A stretch of 64,000 nt of DNA, taken from positions 310,001-374,000 of the forward strand of contig JACKIU010000001.1 in the NCBI GenBank assembly GCA_020638295.1, given 5' to 3'. This stretch comes from Rhodospirillales bacterium (GTDB taxonomy: Bacteria > Pseudomonadota > Alphaproteobacteria > Micavibrionales > Micavibrionaceae). The translations under genes were made by a program, and so were the position numbers. This document shows, one piece after another, positions 24,309 to 32,636 of the stretch; the stretch's first letter is position 1, and every line of letters starts with the position of its first letter. The notes below the pieces were generated by a model that was given only the letters and a program-made list of their open reading frames with translations, was not told where the DNA came from and made no database searches.

Positions 24309-25302
24309 TCCTATTAAAGCCTCTATCATCGGCATTACGGGGTATACGGGGCTGGAGCAGCTGCGACTGCTCTTGGCGCACCCGTTGGTCGAGATTGCGC
24401 ATTTGACCTCACGCCAGCATGAAAATGCGGCGATCGGCGAGGTGTATCCGCATCTGGCGCATCTGGATCTGAGCATTACCAATACCGATCATATGCAGGT
24501 GGCCAAAGATAGTGACGTCGTGTTTCTCGCCCTGCCCCATAAAACCGCGCAGGATATTGTTGCGGATTTGCATGGCAAGGTGAGGGTGATTGATTTGTCG
24601 GCGGATTACCGGCTGGATGATGCGGCGGTGTATGAGAAATATTATGTGCCGCATAACCACCCTGCTCTGCTCAAAGAAGTCGCCTATGGCGCGCCGGAAT
24701 TTAACGGTGAAAAGATTGCGGCGGCCTCCACGGTCGCCAATCCGGGGTGTTTTGCCTTGCTTGCGCAGTTGATGCTGTACCCGCTGGCTGGGCTCATCGA
24801 GACGGTCGATATCATGGCGGTGACGGGTTCGAGCGGCTCTGGTAAAACCGCAAGCGACGGGACGCATCACCCGGTGCGTAGCCACAACATGAAGAGCTAT
24901 AACATCAATAAACACCGGCATATCCCCGAAATTACGCGCACGGCAAAAATTGAGGAAGTCCAGCTGAATTTTGTGCCAACATCTGGACCGTTTAGCCGCG
25001 GGATTTTCGCCAGTGCGTTCGTGCATTTGAAGGCCGATATTGAGCCGCTGGATCTGGCCGAGCAGGCCTACACGGATGCGCCGTTTGTGCGACTGACCGG
25101 CACGCCGGAACTGGCCAATGTTGTGGGATCAAATTTCTGCGACTTGTCTTACGTGAAAGGCGTTGGGCAGAGCGTGATTGTGCAGGGCGCGCTGGATAAT
25201 CTGGTGAAAGGCGCTGCCGGATGCGCTGTGCAAAATATGAATTTAATGTTCGGATTTGATGAAACAGAGGGGCTGGATGTTCTCGCCCCGCTATATCCTT
25301 AA
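24298..25302 (+). CDS. argC: N-acetyl-gamma-glutamyl-phosphate reductase
   Basis: ArgC reduces N-acetylglutamyl phosphate to the semialdehyde with NADPH. The ATG at 24298 (MQRNPIKASIIGITGYTG) overlaps the upstream stop and follows GGAG. The Rossmann start GITGYTGLEQLRLL, the catalytic-Cys segment ASTVANPGCFALLAQL and the SGSGKTASDGTHHPV loop are clear. The predicted 334 residues are normal. In type 1 ArgC the acetyl group is recycled or supplied by ArgJ/ArgA; neither is in this window, so the source of acetylglutamate is open. Confidence 0.93.
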   Translation: MQRNPIKASIIGITGYTGLEQLRLLLAHPLVEIAHLTSRQHENAAIGEVYPHLAHLDLSITNTDHMQVAKDSDVVFLALPHKTAQDIVADLHGKVRVIDLSADYRLDDAAVYEKYYVPHNHPALLKEVAYGAPEFNGEKIAAASTVANPGCFALLAQLMLYPLAGLIETVDIMAVTGSSGSGKTASDGTHHPVRSHNMKSYNINKHRHIPEITRTAKIEEVQLNFVPTSGPFSRGIFASAFVHLKADIEPLDLAEQAYTDAPFVRLTGTPELANVVGSNFCDLSYVKGVGQSVIVQGALDNLVKGAAGCAVQNMNLMFGFDETEGLDVLAPLYP

Positions 25303-25313
25303 AGAGGTTTTCC

Positions 25314-26222
25314 ATGAGCAAAACAACGAAAATGCCGGAATTTTTTATCAACGCTTTTTATGAAAGCAAATTTAAAGACAATTTCTTTGTCATTAAGGTC
25401 GGCGGCAAAATTATCGAAGATGATGAAGTGCTGGAGAATTTGCTGTCCAACATTCGTGATCTGACGCTGCAGGGTATCAAGATCCTGTTGATATACGGCG
25501 GTGGGCGCGCAATGGATGAAGAAGCGGCCAAACGTGGGATTGAAGTCCAGAAAATCGGCGGACGGCGCGTGACCGATGCGGCGAACATGGAGATTGCCCG
25601 GCATGTTCTGGGAGGGGATCTGTCTTTGAAGGTCACCGGCATGATGAGCAAGATCAAGCTTGAGGGGCTGTCGTTTAACTGTGTGCCGCCAAGTTGGATG
25701 CGCGTTGCGTTAAAGCCTAAAATCAAAGGCGATGATTTTGCCGGCTCTATCGAGGATGTGTATGCCCGGCCTATTAACCGGCTGTTTCGCAGCGTGAATT
25801 TTGTGGCCTGTTCCTGTTTGGCGCAAACCAGGGATGGGATCACGTGCAACATCAACGCCGATACGATCGCCACGCAGATCGCTATCGGGACACGGGCACA
25901 CAAGCTGATTTTCCTGTCGGATATCGATGGGGTGAAGATTGGCGGCCGGACAGCCGAGATTATTACCGCCGAACAGATTGAGGGTTATATTGCCGATGGG
26001 ACGGCCACCGGCGGCATGCAGGTAAAACTGGAGAATTGCAAGGCGGCGCTGGATGCGGGGGTGCGGCGCATTCATCTGCTCAGCGGTCTGCGTGAAGATG
26101 CCCTCAAGAAAGAGATTTATGAACCGGTCGGGCCGGGCACCATGCTGTTCAAAGAGAACGAGCGGCAATCATACGAAAATGAAGTGCAAGCCCATAAATT
26201 GATCGCAGGACAGAAAGGCTAA
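25314..26222 (+). CDS. argB: acetylglutamate kinase, divergent
   Basis: A 302-residue amino-acid kinase. The nucleotide-binding start FVIKVGGKIIEDDEVL and the C-terminal SDIDGVKIGG and TGGMQVKLENCKAALDAGV segments identify ArgB. It departs from the usual family in two places: the phosphate loop reads IYGGGRAMDEE instead of the common HGGGP, and about 30 residues extend the C-terminus. It is preceded by AGAGG and lies 11 bases after argC. Phosphorylation of N-acetylglutamate is the expected activity; a different acyl-glutamate substrate cannot be excluded. Confidence 0.82.
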   Translation: MSKTTKMPEFFINAFYESKFKDNFFVIKVGGKIIEDDEVLENLLSNIRDLTLQGIKILLIYGGGRAMDEEAAKRGIEVQKIGGRRVTDAANMEIARHVLGGDLSLKVTGMMSKIKLEGLSFNCVPPSWMRVALKPKIKGDDFAGSIEDVYARPINRLFRSVNFVACSCLAQTRDGITCNINADTIATQIAIGTRAHKLIFLSDIDGVKIGGRTAEIITAEQIEGYIADGTATGGMQVKLENCKAALDAGVRRIHLLSGLREDALKKEIYEPVGPGTMLFKENERQSYENEVQAHKLIAGQKG

Positions 26223-26227
26223 ACATC

Positions 26228-27481
26228 ATGAGCACAGACACACAAAAGATTATTGATGAGTCCTTTCAATATCTGATGAAAACCTACTCGCCGCAGCCGG
26301 TGGTGATGGATCATGGCAAAGGCGCCTATGCCTATGATACTTCGGGTAAGAAATATCTCGATTTTGCCGCCGGGATTGCGGTGGCGTCACTGGGGCATGC
26401 CCACCCGGCAGTGCTCAAGACGATTAACGAGCAAGCCGCGCGAATGATAACCTGCCAGGCATCCTATGCGACGAAAGAAAAGCTGCATGCCGCAGAACTG
26501 CTGGTCAAAACCAGTTGTTTCGATCTGGTGTATTTTTCCAACTCAGGCACTGAAAGCGTCGAAGCAGCGCTGAAATGCGCGCGCAAATGGGCCTATGAAG
26601 AAAAAGGCGAAGAGTGCAACGAGATTATCGCGTTTCACAACAGTTTTCACGGACGGACCTATGGCAGCGCGAGCGTAACGGAAAAGCGCCATGTGCAGCC
26701 GTTCTTTGGGCCGTATCTGCCGGGCGTGCATTTCGCGACCTTTAACGATCTGGATAGCGTTAAGGCACTGGTCAGTGACAAGACGGCGGCAATTATCATC
26801 GAGCCGGTGCAGGGTGAAGGTGGCCTTACGCCTGCACATCCGTCCTTTTTGCGGAGCCTGCGCGCGTTGTGCGATGAACATAATATCTGCCTGATTTTTG
26901 ACGAGGTGCAGACCGGTTTTGGACGGCTGGGGACCTTGCATGCCTATCAGGCCTTCGCATGCTGCCCTGATTGTCAGCATGGCGAGCCGAACCCGGCCAA
27001 CCACCAAATTATCGAGCCCGATATTGCCTGCTGGGCCAAGGGCATGGGTTCAGGCTTTCCAGTCGGCGCGATGGCGGCGAAAAAGAAATTCGGTGAGGCT
27101 ATTACTGTCGGCACACACGGCACGACCTATGGCGGCAACCCACTGGCCTGCGCGGTGGCGGCAACGGTGATTGAGGAAATGCTGAAAGACGGGTTTATGG
27201 AGCATGTGCATGCCGTTTCCAACATCCTGTTTAAGGGCCTGAACGATATCCGGCGCAGTTCGAACAAAATTACAGATATTCGCGGTAAGGGGTTGATGCT
27301 CGGCGTGGATACGGTGTTTGATATCAAGAAATTGCTCGGCGCGTTGCAGAGTAACGGCCTGATGGCGACGCAGGCCGGCAAGGCCACGTTGCGCCTGACT
27401 CCGCCTTTGATCCTGAGCGAGGGGGAGGCGAAAGAAGCGCTGGCGGTCATCGAGAAAACATTGAGCGAGATGGATGAATAA
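26228..27481 (+). CDS. argD: acetylornithine aminotransferase
   Basis: A 417-residue class III PLP aminotransferase. Cofactor and substrate features include YFSNSGTESVEAALKCARKW, FHNSFHGRTYGS, IIEPVQGEGG, LIFDEVQTGFGRLG, and the Schiff-base Lys in CWAKGMGSGFPVGA. A Cys-rich insertion (FACCPDCQHGEPNPAN) between the Asp and Lys motifs is unusual for ArgD and could bind metal. It converts acetylglutamate semialdehyde to acetylornithine. It lies five bases after argB and overlaps argF. Confidence 0.9.
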   Translation: MSTDTQKIIDESFQYLMKTYSPQPVVMDHGKGAYAYDTSGKKYLDFAAGIAVASLGHAHPAVLKTINEQAARMITCQASYATKEKLHAAELLVKTSCFDLVYFSNSGTESVEAALKCARKWAYEEKGEECNEIIAFHNSFHGRTYGSASVTEKRHVQPFFGPYLPGVHFATFNDLDSVKALVSDKTAAIIIEPVQGEGGLTPAHPSFLRSLRALCDEHNICLIFDEVQTGFGRLGTLHAYQAFACCPDCQHGEPNPANHQIIEPDIACWAKGMGSGFPVGAMAAKKKFGEAITVGTHGTTYGGNPLACAVAATVIEEMLKDGFMEHVHAVSNILFKGLNDIRRSSNKITDIRGKGLMLGVDTVFDIKKLLGALQSNGLMATQAGKATLRLTPPLILSEGEAKEALAVIEKTLSEMDE

Positions 27482-28406
27482 GATGGGCGAGATCAGACAT
27501 TTTCTGGATTTAAATGACATCGATCCTGATGTCCTTAAATCCATTTTGAAAAAGGCGCATGCGCTTAAGGCTCAGAAATATAACCCGCCGCAGATTTTTC
27601 AGGGGCTGTCACTGGCGATGGTGTTTGATAAGCGCTCGACGCGCACGCGGATGAGCTTTGAGATCGCGATGAAGCAACTCGGCGGACATACGCTGGTGAT
27701 GAGCATGGATGAAATGCAGATTGCGGGCGCGGAAAGCGTCAAAGATACGGCCAATGTCGTGTCGCGCTATGTTGACGGCGTAATGATCCGGATGAGCGAT
27801 GATACTGTGCTGAAGGAATTTGCCGGGCATTGTTCCATTCCGGTGATTAACGGGATGACCAATAAAACGCATCCGTGCCAGATCATGGCCGATATGCTGA
27901 CCATCGAGGAAAAGCTGGGCAGCATTGCCGGGCGCAAGGTTGCGTGGTTTGGCGATGTGAATAACGTCAGCAACACTTTTATACAGGCGGCAAAGATTTT
28001 TGATTTTGAATTGGCGCTTTCAGTGCCGTTGGAACTCAAGCCCGACACCCTGCCCGATCATGTCAGTTACTGCGAAGACCCGATCGAGGCGGCGAAGGGG
28101 GCTGATGTTCTGGTTACCGATACGTGGGTGTCGATGGGGCAGGAAGGCAAGGCGATTGACAAGTTCCGCCATTATCAAGTGACCCCGGCCCTGATGGCCA
28201 AGGCGCAGGACACGGCTATCTTTATGCATTGCATGCCGGTGCACAAGGACGAGGAAGTAGCGCAAGGCGTTCTGGACAGCACGGCCAATGTCATTTATGA
28301 CGAGGCCGAAAACCGCCTGCACGCGCAAAAAGCTATTTTGGCCTGGTGCCTTGAAGAGGCTGGGGTGAGCGTGAGCCAGAGCAGTTTTAATTTCGGGAAT
28401 GCGTAA
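27474..28406 (+). CDS. argF: ornithine carbamoyltransferase
   Basis: ArgF makes citrulline from ornithine and carbamoyl phosphate. The carbamoyl-phosphate loop FDKRSTRTRMSFEIA, the HPCQIMAD segment, GDVNNVSNTFIQAA and the ornithine/catalytic segment FMHCMPVHKDEE are all present. It may start at 27474 inside the end of argD or at an ATG at 27483; both keep the family start GEIRHFLDL. At 310 residues it is normal. An acetylornithine-specific relative is less likely given the standard HCMP motif. Confidence 0.9.
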   Translation: MNKMGEIRHFLDLNDIDPDVLKSILKKAHALKAQKYNPPQIFQGLSLAMVFDKRSTRTRMSFEIAMKQLGGHTLVMSMDEMQIAGAESVKDTANVVSRYVDGVMIRMSDDTVLKEFAGHCSIPVINGMTNKTHPCQIMADMLTIEEKLGSIAGRKVAWFGDVNNVSNTFIQAAKIFDFELALSVPLELKPDTLPDHVSYCEDPIEAAKGADVLVTDTWVSMGQEGKAIDKFRHYQVTPALMAKAQDTAIFMHCMPVHKDEEVAQGVLDSTANVIYDEAENRLHAQKAILAWCLEEAGVSVSQSSFNFGNA

Positions 28407-29714
28407 ATGAGTAACGATAAAGCCTACAAGAAGACAAAAATCGGCACGCATGAATTGCGGCCTGAAACATTGATGATGTCTTACGGATACGATCCGCAAT
28501 TTTCCGAAGGTGCGGTGAAGCCGCCGGTGTTTTTGACCTCGACTTTTGCGTTTAAAACCGCCGAGGACGGGGAGGAGTTTTTTCATGTCACCTCGGGGCG
28601 GAAACAAAGTCCGGATGGCGGTGAAGGCGGGCTGATTTACAGCCGGTTCAACCACCCGAATGTCGAGATTGTCGAGGATCGTTTATCGCTTCTGGAAGGC
28701 TCGGAGCGCTCGATCATGTTTTCCAGCGGGATGGGAGCGATCAGCGCGACGCTTCTGGCTTACCTGCGTCCCGGCGATGTTATTGCACAGAGCATTCCTC
28801 TATACGGCGGCACAGAAACTTTGATCCGCAAATTCCTGCCGGAGTTTAATATTCAAACAGCGGATTTTGATCACGGGCTGGATGAAAATGCTATACTTGA
28901 TGCCTTGCGTACGGCGACAAAACGCGGACGCCTTGCGATGGTGTTTGTTGAAACCCCCGCCAACCCGACCAATATGATGGTCGATTTTGAGGCCCTCTTG
29001 CGCTGCATTGCTGTGATTGAGAAGGAAACCGGGCATCGCCCGCTTACCGTGTGTGATAACACGATGCTGGGGCCGATTTTTCAACGGGCCGTGCCGCAGG
29101 GCATTGATATCGCCGTGTATTCGGTAACTAAATATATCGGCGGGCACAGCGATCTGGTTGCGGGTGCGGTTTGTGGAAACCGCGAAGTTCTGCGCCCTAT
29201 CCGTGCGTTGCGCGGAGCGATGGGCTTGAATCTTGACCCGCATACGTGCTGGATGATTTCGCGTTCACTGGAAACCCTGAGCATTCGCATGCAGCGTGCA
29301 GCGGATACAGGGCGCAAGATCGCACAATGGATTGAGGATAACCCCTATATCTCCGCGAAGGTTTACCACCCTGATTTTATCGATGACCCTGCCTATCGCG
29401 CCGTTTATGCGCGCCAGTGCAGCGGGCCGGGCTCGACTTTTTCCTTTGTTCTGGATGCGCCGAAAGATGCGATGTTTAAGTTGATTAATAGTTTGTCGAT
29501 CTTTAAATCCGCTGTGTCGTTAGGTGGGAGCGAGAGTCTGGTGTGCCATCCGGCCAGTACGACACATTCCGGCGTGCCTGCCGAGGTGCGCGACAAGGTC
29601 GGCGTTACGGACGGGCTGGTGCGCCTGTCGATCGGGCTGGAACATCCGGATGATTTGATCGCGGATCTGGACAATGCGTTTTCGCAGGTGTTTAAAAAGC
29701 GCGAAGCGGCTTGA
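28407..29714 (+). CDS. cystathionine gamma-synthase family PLP enzyme
   Basis: A 435-residue fold-type-I PLP enzyme of the Cys/Met metabolism family. It has YSRFNHPNVEIVEDRL, SSGMGAISATLLAYLRPGD, the Asp of VCDNTMLGP and the Schiff-base Lys in YSVTKYIGGHSDLVAG. The C-terminal SLGGSESLVCHPASTTH segment is typical of methionine gamma-lyase-like members. The family makes or breaks cystathionine or methionine C-S bonds; which reaction applies here is undecided. It begins directly on the argF stop (TAAATG) and so is part of the arginine operon, an unexpected partner. Confidence 0.8.
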   Translation: MSNDKAYKKTKIGTHELRPETLMMSYGYDPQFSEGAVKPPVFLTSTFAFKTAEDGEEFFHVTSGRKQSPDGGEGGLIYSRFNHPNVEIVEDRLSLLEGSERSIMFSSGMGAISATLLAYLRPGDVIAQSIPLYGGTETLIRKFLPEFNIQTADFDHGLDENAILDALRTATKRGRLAMVFVETPANPTNMMVDFEALLRCIAVIEKETGHRPLTVCDNTMLGPIFQRAVPQGIDIAVYSVTKYIGGHSDLVAGAVCGNREVLRPIRALRGAMGLNLDPHTCWMISRSLETLSIRMQRAADTGRKIAQWIEDNPYISAKVYHPDFIDDPAYRAVYARQCSGPGSTFSFVLDAPKDAMFKLINSLSIFKSAVSLGGSESLVCHPASTTHSGVPAEVRDKVGVTDGLVRLSIGLEHPDDLIADLDNAFSQVFKKREAA

Positions 29715-29751
29715 CGTTCAGATGTCTTGTGCGTAGGTGCCCAAGTTTGTT

Positions 29752-30438
29752 CTACAATGTAATTTCGGTGTCGTTCAAGGTGGTGTGCATTCCACGCATT
29801 TCCGACACGCAGGCCCTGTTTAGCAAGTCCATTATCGGTGAAATTGTATTGAGGATGATATGTGTATCCTGATTGGTGGACATCAGACGCTTAAGAGCTT
29901 CTTCATATCCGCCGTTATCGCCATCAAAGCCTTGCGGCTCCTCTGCCCCTAAGCGTTGAAGTATCTGATTGACTTGATACTCAACTTTTCCGTCATCGAA
30001 ACGACAGCAATGGCCGTATAGCACATCTCCGTTGGACTGTTTATGCCAAAAAGTGAAAGAATCGTGCAACAATTTCGCATGGTCGGTCAAAACTTCGAGA
30101 GGGTCTTGGGGACCTTTCTGTGACGACAGGAGACGAGCGGCAACGCGATTGGAGTAGAGAATCGCTGCCCTTGGCGCTTCCGGTGTCTCTTCCATTTTTC
30201 TTTCCAGATACTGCCCATCATATCCGGACGCGCCGGGTTTTTCTTGCAATATGGCCTCCATAACATCACGCAAACGGCCTTCTTTCAGCGATGTAGGATA
30301 ATTTTTATTCGGAGTATCGTTTTTGTCTAATCTTATATGTCGTTGACCGCAGCACTTGTAATTGAACATGGTCGTGAGCGTTCTTTCGACCATGTCGTTG
30401 AAAAGCAGTGTAAAGCTATTATTCTCGTTTAGGGACAT
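29752..30438 (-). CDS. solitary protein of unknown function
   Basis: A 228-residue soluble protein starting MSLNENNSFTLLFNDMVERT, with AAGG six bases before the ATG; an in-frame upstream start lacks one. Cys pairs (YKCCGQRHIRL near residue 30 and YGHCCRFDDGK near 145) suggest a metal or disulfide site. No family is recognised. It interrupts the arginine cluster between the PLP gene and argG, read in the opposite direction. A perfect 14-base palindrome 25 bases upstream could be an operator. Confidence 0.6.
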   Translation of the reverse strand: MSLNENNSFTLLFNDMVERTLTTMFNYKCCGQRHIRLDKNDTPNKNYPTSLKEGRLRDVMEAILQEKPGASGYDGQYLERKMEETPEAPRAAILYSNRVAARLLSSQKGPQDPLEVLTDHAKLLHDSFTFWHKQSNGDVLYGHCCRFDDGKVEYQVNQILQRLGAEEPQGFDGDNGGYEEALKRLMSTNQDTHIILNTISPIMDLLNRACVSEMRGMHTTLNDTEITL

Positions 30439-30462
30439 GCGCCTTAATATGACAAAAAGAAA

Positions 30463-30476
30463 TCGATTGCAATCGA
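30463..30476. promoter_or_regulatory. perfect 14-base palindrome, possible operator
   Basis: TCGATTGCAATCGA reads the same on both strands and lies between the orphan gene (minus, start 30438) and argG (plus, start 30570). GCTAAG-A-CTTAGC (30531-30543) is a second perfect inverted repeat, 27 bases before argG. Neither resembles the ArgR box. Confidence 0.4.
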
Positions 30477-30569
30477 AAAGTTTTTTCATATAAAACCGTG
30501 TTTAATTCTTTAATATGTACGCTTATTTCTGCTAAGACTTAGCAAAAGCAAATGAAAAGGACGCGCACA

Positions 30570-31817
30570 ATGAGCAAAGGTAAAATCGTACTGGCCTATT
30601 CGGGCGGGCTTGATACATCGGTGATTTTGAAATGGTTTATCGAAGAAGGCTATGAGGTCATCGCCTATATCGCCGATGTCGGTCAGGAAGAAGATTTTGA
30701 AGCAGCAAAGGAAAAAGCCCTGAAGATCGGGGCGACCAAGGTTTATGTCGAAGATCTGAAGGAAGAATTCGTCACCGATTACATCTTCCCGGCGTTTAAA
30801 TCACAGGCCGTTTACGAGGGGCGCTATTTGCTCGGCACCTCTGTGGCGCGGCCCCTGATTGCCAAGCGTCAGATCGAGATTGCCGAAAAAGAAGGCGCGC
30901 AGTTTGTCGGCCATGGCGCGACGGGTAAAGGCAACGATCAGGTGCGGTTCGAGCTGTCTTATTATGCGTTGAAGCCTGACATCACGGTGCTGGCGCCGTG
31001 GAAGATGCCCGAGTTCCTGACCCGGTTTGAAGGGCGTCAGGACATGCTCAATTACTGCGATCAATACGGCATTCCGGTAACGGCCACGCGCAAGAAGCCA
31101 TATTCCGAGGATGATAATTTGCTGCATATTTCCCATGAGGCAGGCATTTTAGAAGACCCGAATGCGGTGTGCGCCGAGGACGTGTATTCCCGCACCTCGA
31201 CGATTTCCGCATGGCCGGACGAGCCGGAGTTGATTTCGATTGAGTTTAAGCAAGGCGTTCCGGTGAAGGTTGAGGCCGAGGGCAAGACGGTGACCGGCGC
31301 TCTGGCGTTGTTCCAGTTCCTGAATGAGCTCGGTTCCAAGCACGGGATCGGGCGTCTGGATATGGTTGAAAACCGCTTTGTCGGGATTAAATCACGCGGG
31401 GTTTATGAGACGCCGGGCGGGGCCATCCTGCATAATGCGCATCGCGATCTTGAGGGCCTCGCGATGGATCGCGAAGTTATGAAGCTGCGCGATACATTGT
31501 CGCTAAAAGTAGCAGAGCTGATCTATAACGGCTTCTGGTTCTCGCCGGAATTTGAGTTGCTGATGCACACGATGGACAAGGCGCAGGAAACCGTGAACGG
31601 AACTGTGCAGGTCCAGTTGTTCAAGGGCAGCGCCTATCCGGTAGCACGTACATCGCCGAATGCGCTGTATGATCCGGCGCAATCCTCGATGGATGAGGAA
31701 GGCGGGTATGACCAGAAAGATGCGGCCGGATTTATCAAGATTAACGCGGTGCGGTTGCGGAATAATACCAAAGTGCGCGGGGCCACACCGGCAACGAAGA
31801 ACAGTAAGGCGGCTTAG
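30570..31817 (+). CDS. argG: argininosuccinate synthase
   Basis: ArgG condenses citrulline and aspartate using ATP. The start at 30570 is chosen because AAAAGG lies nine bases before it. The PP-loop LAYSGGLDTSVILKW, YLLGTSVARPLIAKR and VGHGATGKGNDQVRFE are diagnostic, as is GVYETPGGAILHNAH. The length of 415 residues is typical of the alphaproteobacterial type. Its stop codon overlaps the stop of the convergent gene at 31814. It appears to be transcribed apart from argCBDF because an opposite-strand gene intervenes. Confidence 0.95.
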   Translation: MSKGKIVLAYSGGLDTSVILKWFIEEGYEVIAYIADVGQEEDFEAAKEKALKIGATKVYVEDLKEEFVTDYIFPAFKSQAVYEGRYLLGTSVARPLIAKRQIEIAEKEGAQFVGHGATGKGNDQVRFELSYYALKPDITVLAPWKMPEFLTRFEGRQDMLNYCDQYGIPVTATRKKPYSEDDNLLHISHEAGILEDPNAVCAEDVYSRTSTISAWPDEPELISIEFKQGVPVKVEAEGKTVTGALALFQFLNELGSKHGIGRLDMVENRFVGIKSRGVYETPGGAILHNAHRDLEGLAMDREVMKLRDTLSLKVAELIYNGFWFSPEFELLMHTMDKAQETVNGTVQVQLFKGSAYPVARTSPNALYDPAQSSMDEEGGYDQKDAAGFIKINAVRLRNNTKVRGATPATKNSKAA

Positions 31818-32503
31818 TAAATTGTGAACCAGCGACGTTCCACATTTTCTGGCCCGCAATGAACTGTTACATATTGCTTTAAAATGGTTATATCGCCCGG
31901 CTCTGCGCTTACGGCATTCGATATGTCTGCTTCAGGAAAATGATTTGGCACATTAGGGTCTTCTTCTCCCCTATCTTTTGAGGGAATTAATGTTGTCGAG
32001 GTCTGGCTATCTGTGTTTAGTGCGGCAATCACTTTAAATGCCGGGTAATGTTTCGGGTTCGCTACAGTTTTCCAGACGCTTCCCAATTGGCCGCGTATTA
32101 TTTTGCTATCGGGAAACGTATCAATATGCGGAACTTGGCTTGAAAGGATCAATGGGTTTGAGCTTACATAGTGACACGGTTTCAAATCACCACGCGCCTT
32201 TATCGGCCCTGTTATTTCTCGAAGGAAACTTCTGACTTGTGTTATGTGCTTGTCAAGACATGCAAGCTCATCATAAAAATCCGATACCCAAGCGTATATA
32301 ACGGTTTCTTTTTTCCACAGATCGCGACCTCTTTGAAAACCTTTGCCACGAAGACTTTCCACTCTATTAAAATCGAACTCTGTGACGCTTTGAATAACGT
32401 TCGGATCGACAGCCCCCTTCCAGATCACGCCTTCAACAGTATCCTTTGTAAGACCTGTTTTTACAGCTTCAAAATCATTGGTAATTAGAAATGGATAGGG
32501 CAT
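31814..32503 (-). CDS. solitary protein, possible Fe(II)/2-oxoglutarate-type fold
   Basis: A 229-residue protein. VPHIDTFPD and, about 90 residues later, KQYVTVHCGPENVERRWFT give an H-x-D...H...R spacing like that of Fe(II)/2-oxoglutarate oxygenases, with the strand AEPGDITILK just before the second His. This is pattern resemblance only. Start ATG at 32503 has no ribosome site; ATGACA-N16-TATAAA lies just upstream, implying a very short leader. It separates argG from argH and runs against them, sharing the argG stop region. Confidence 0.5.
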   Translation of the reverse strand: MPYPFLITNDFEAVKTGLTKDTVEGVIWKGAVDPNVIQSVTEFDFNRVESLRGKGFQRGRDLWKKETVIYAWVSDFYDELACLDKHITQVRSFLREITGPIKARGDLKPCHYVSSNPLILSSQVPHIDTFPDSKIIRGQLGSVWKTVANPKHYPAFKVIAALNTDSQTSTTLIPSKDRGEEDPNVPNHFPEADISNAVSAEPGDITILKQYVTVHCGPENVERRWFTIY

Positions 32504-32636
32504 TGCGTTAAATAGTATTAGTTTATAACTTTGAGATATCTTTTGTCATAATATTTACCTGTTAGCAATGTTTTTCTGTAAATACGATGTAAGATTACAG
32601 TGGAATCCTCGTGAAAAATTGTCTAAAAACAATGTC

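Noticed and set aside
30490..30570. ArgR operator or an arginine riboswitch before argG
   Set aside because: The palindromes there do not resemble the ArgR box, and no recognisable riboswitch structure was found.
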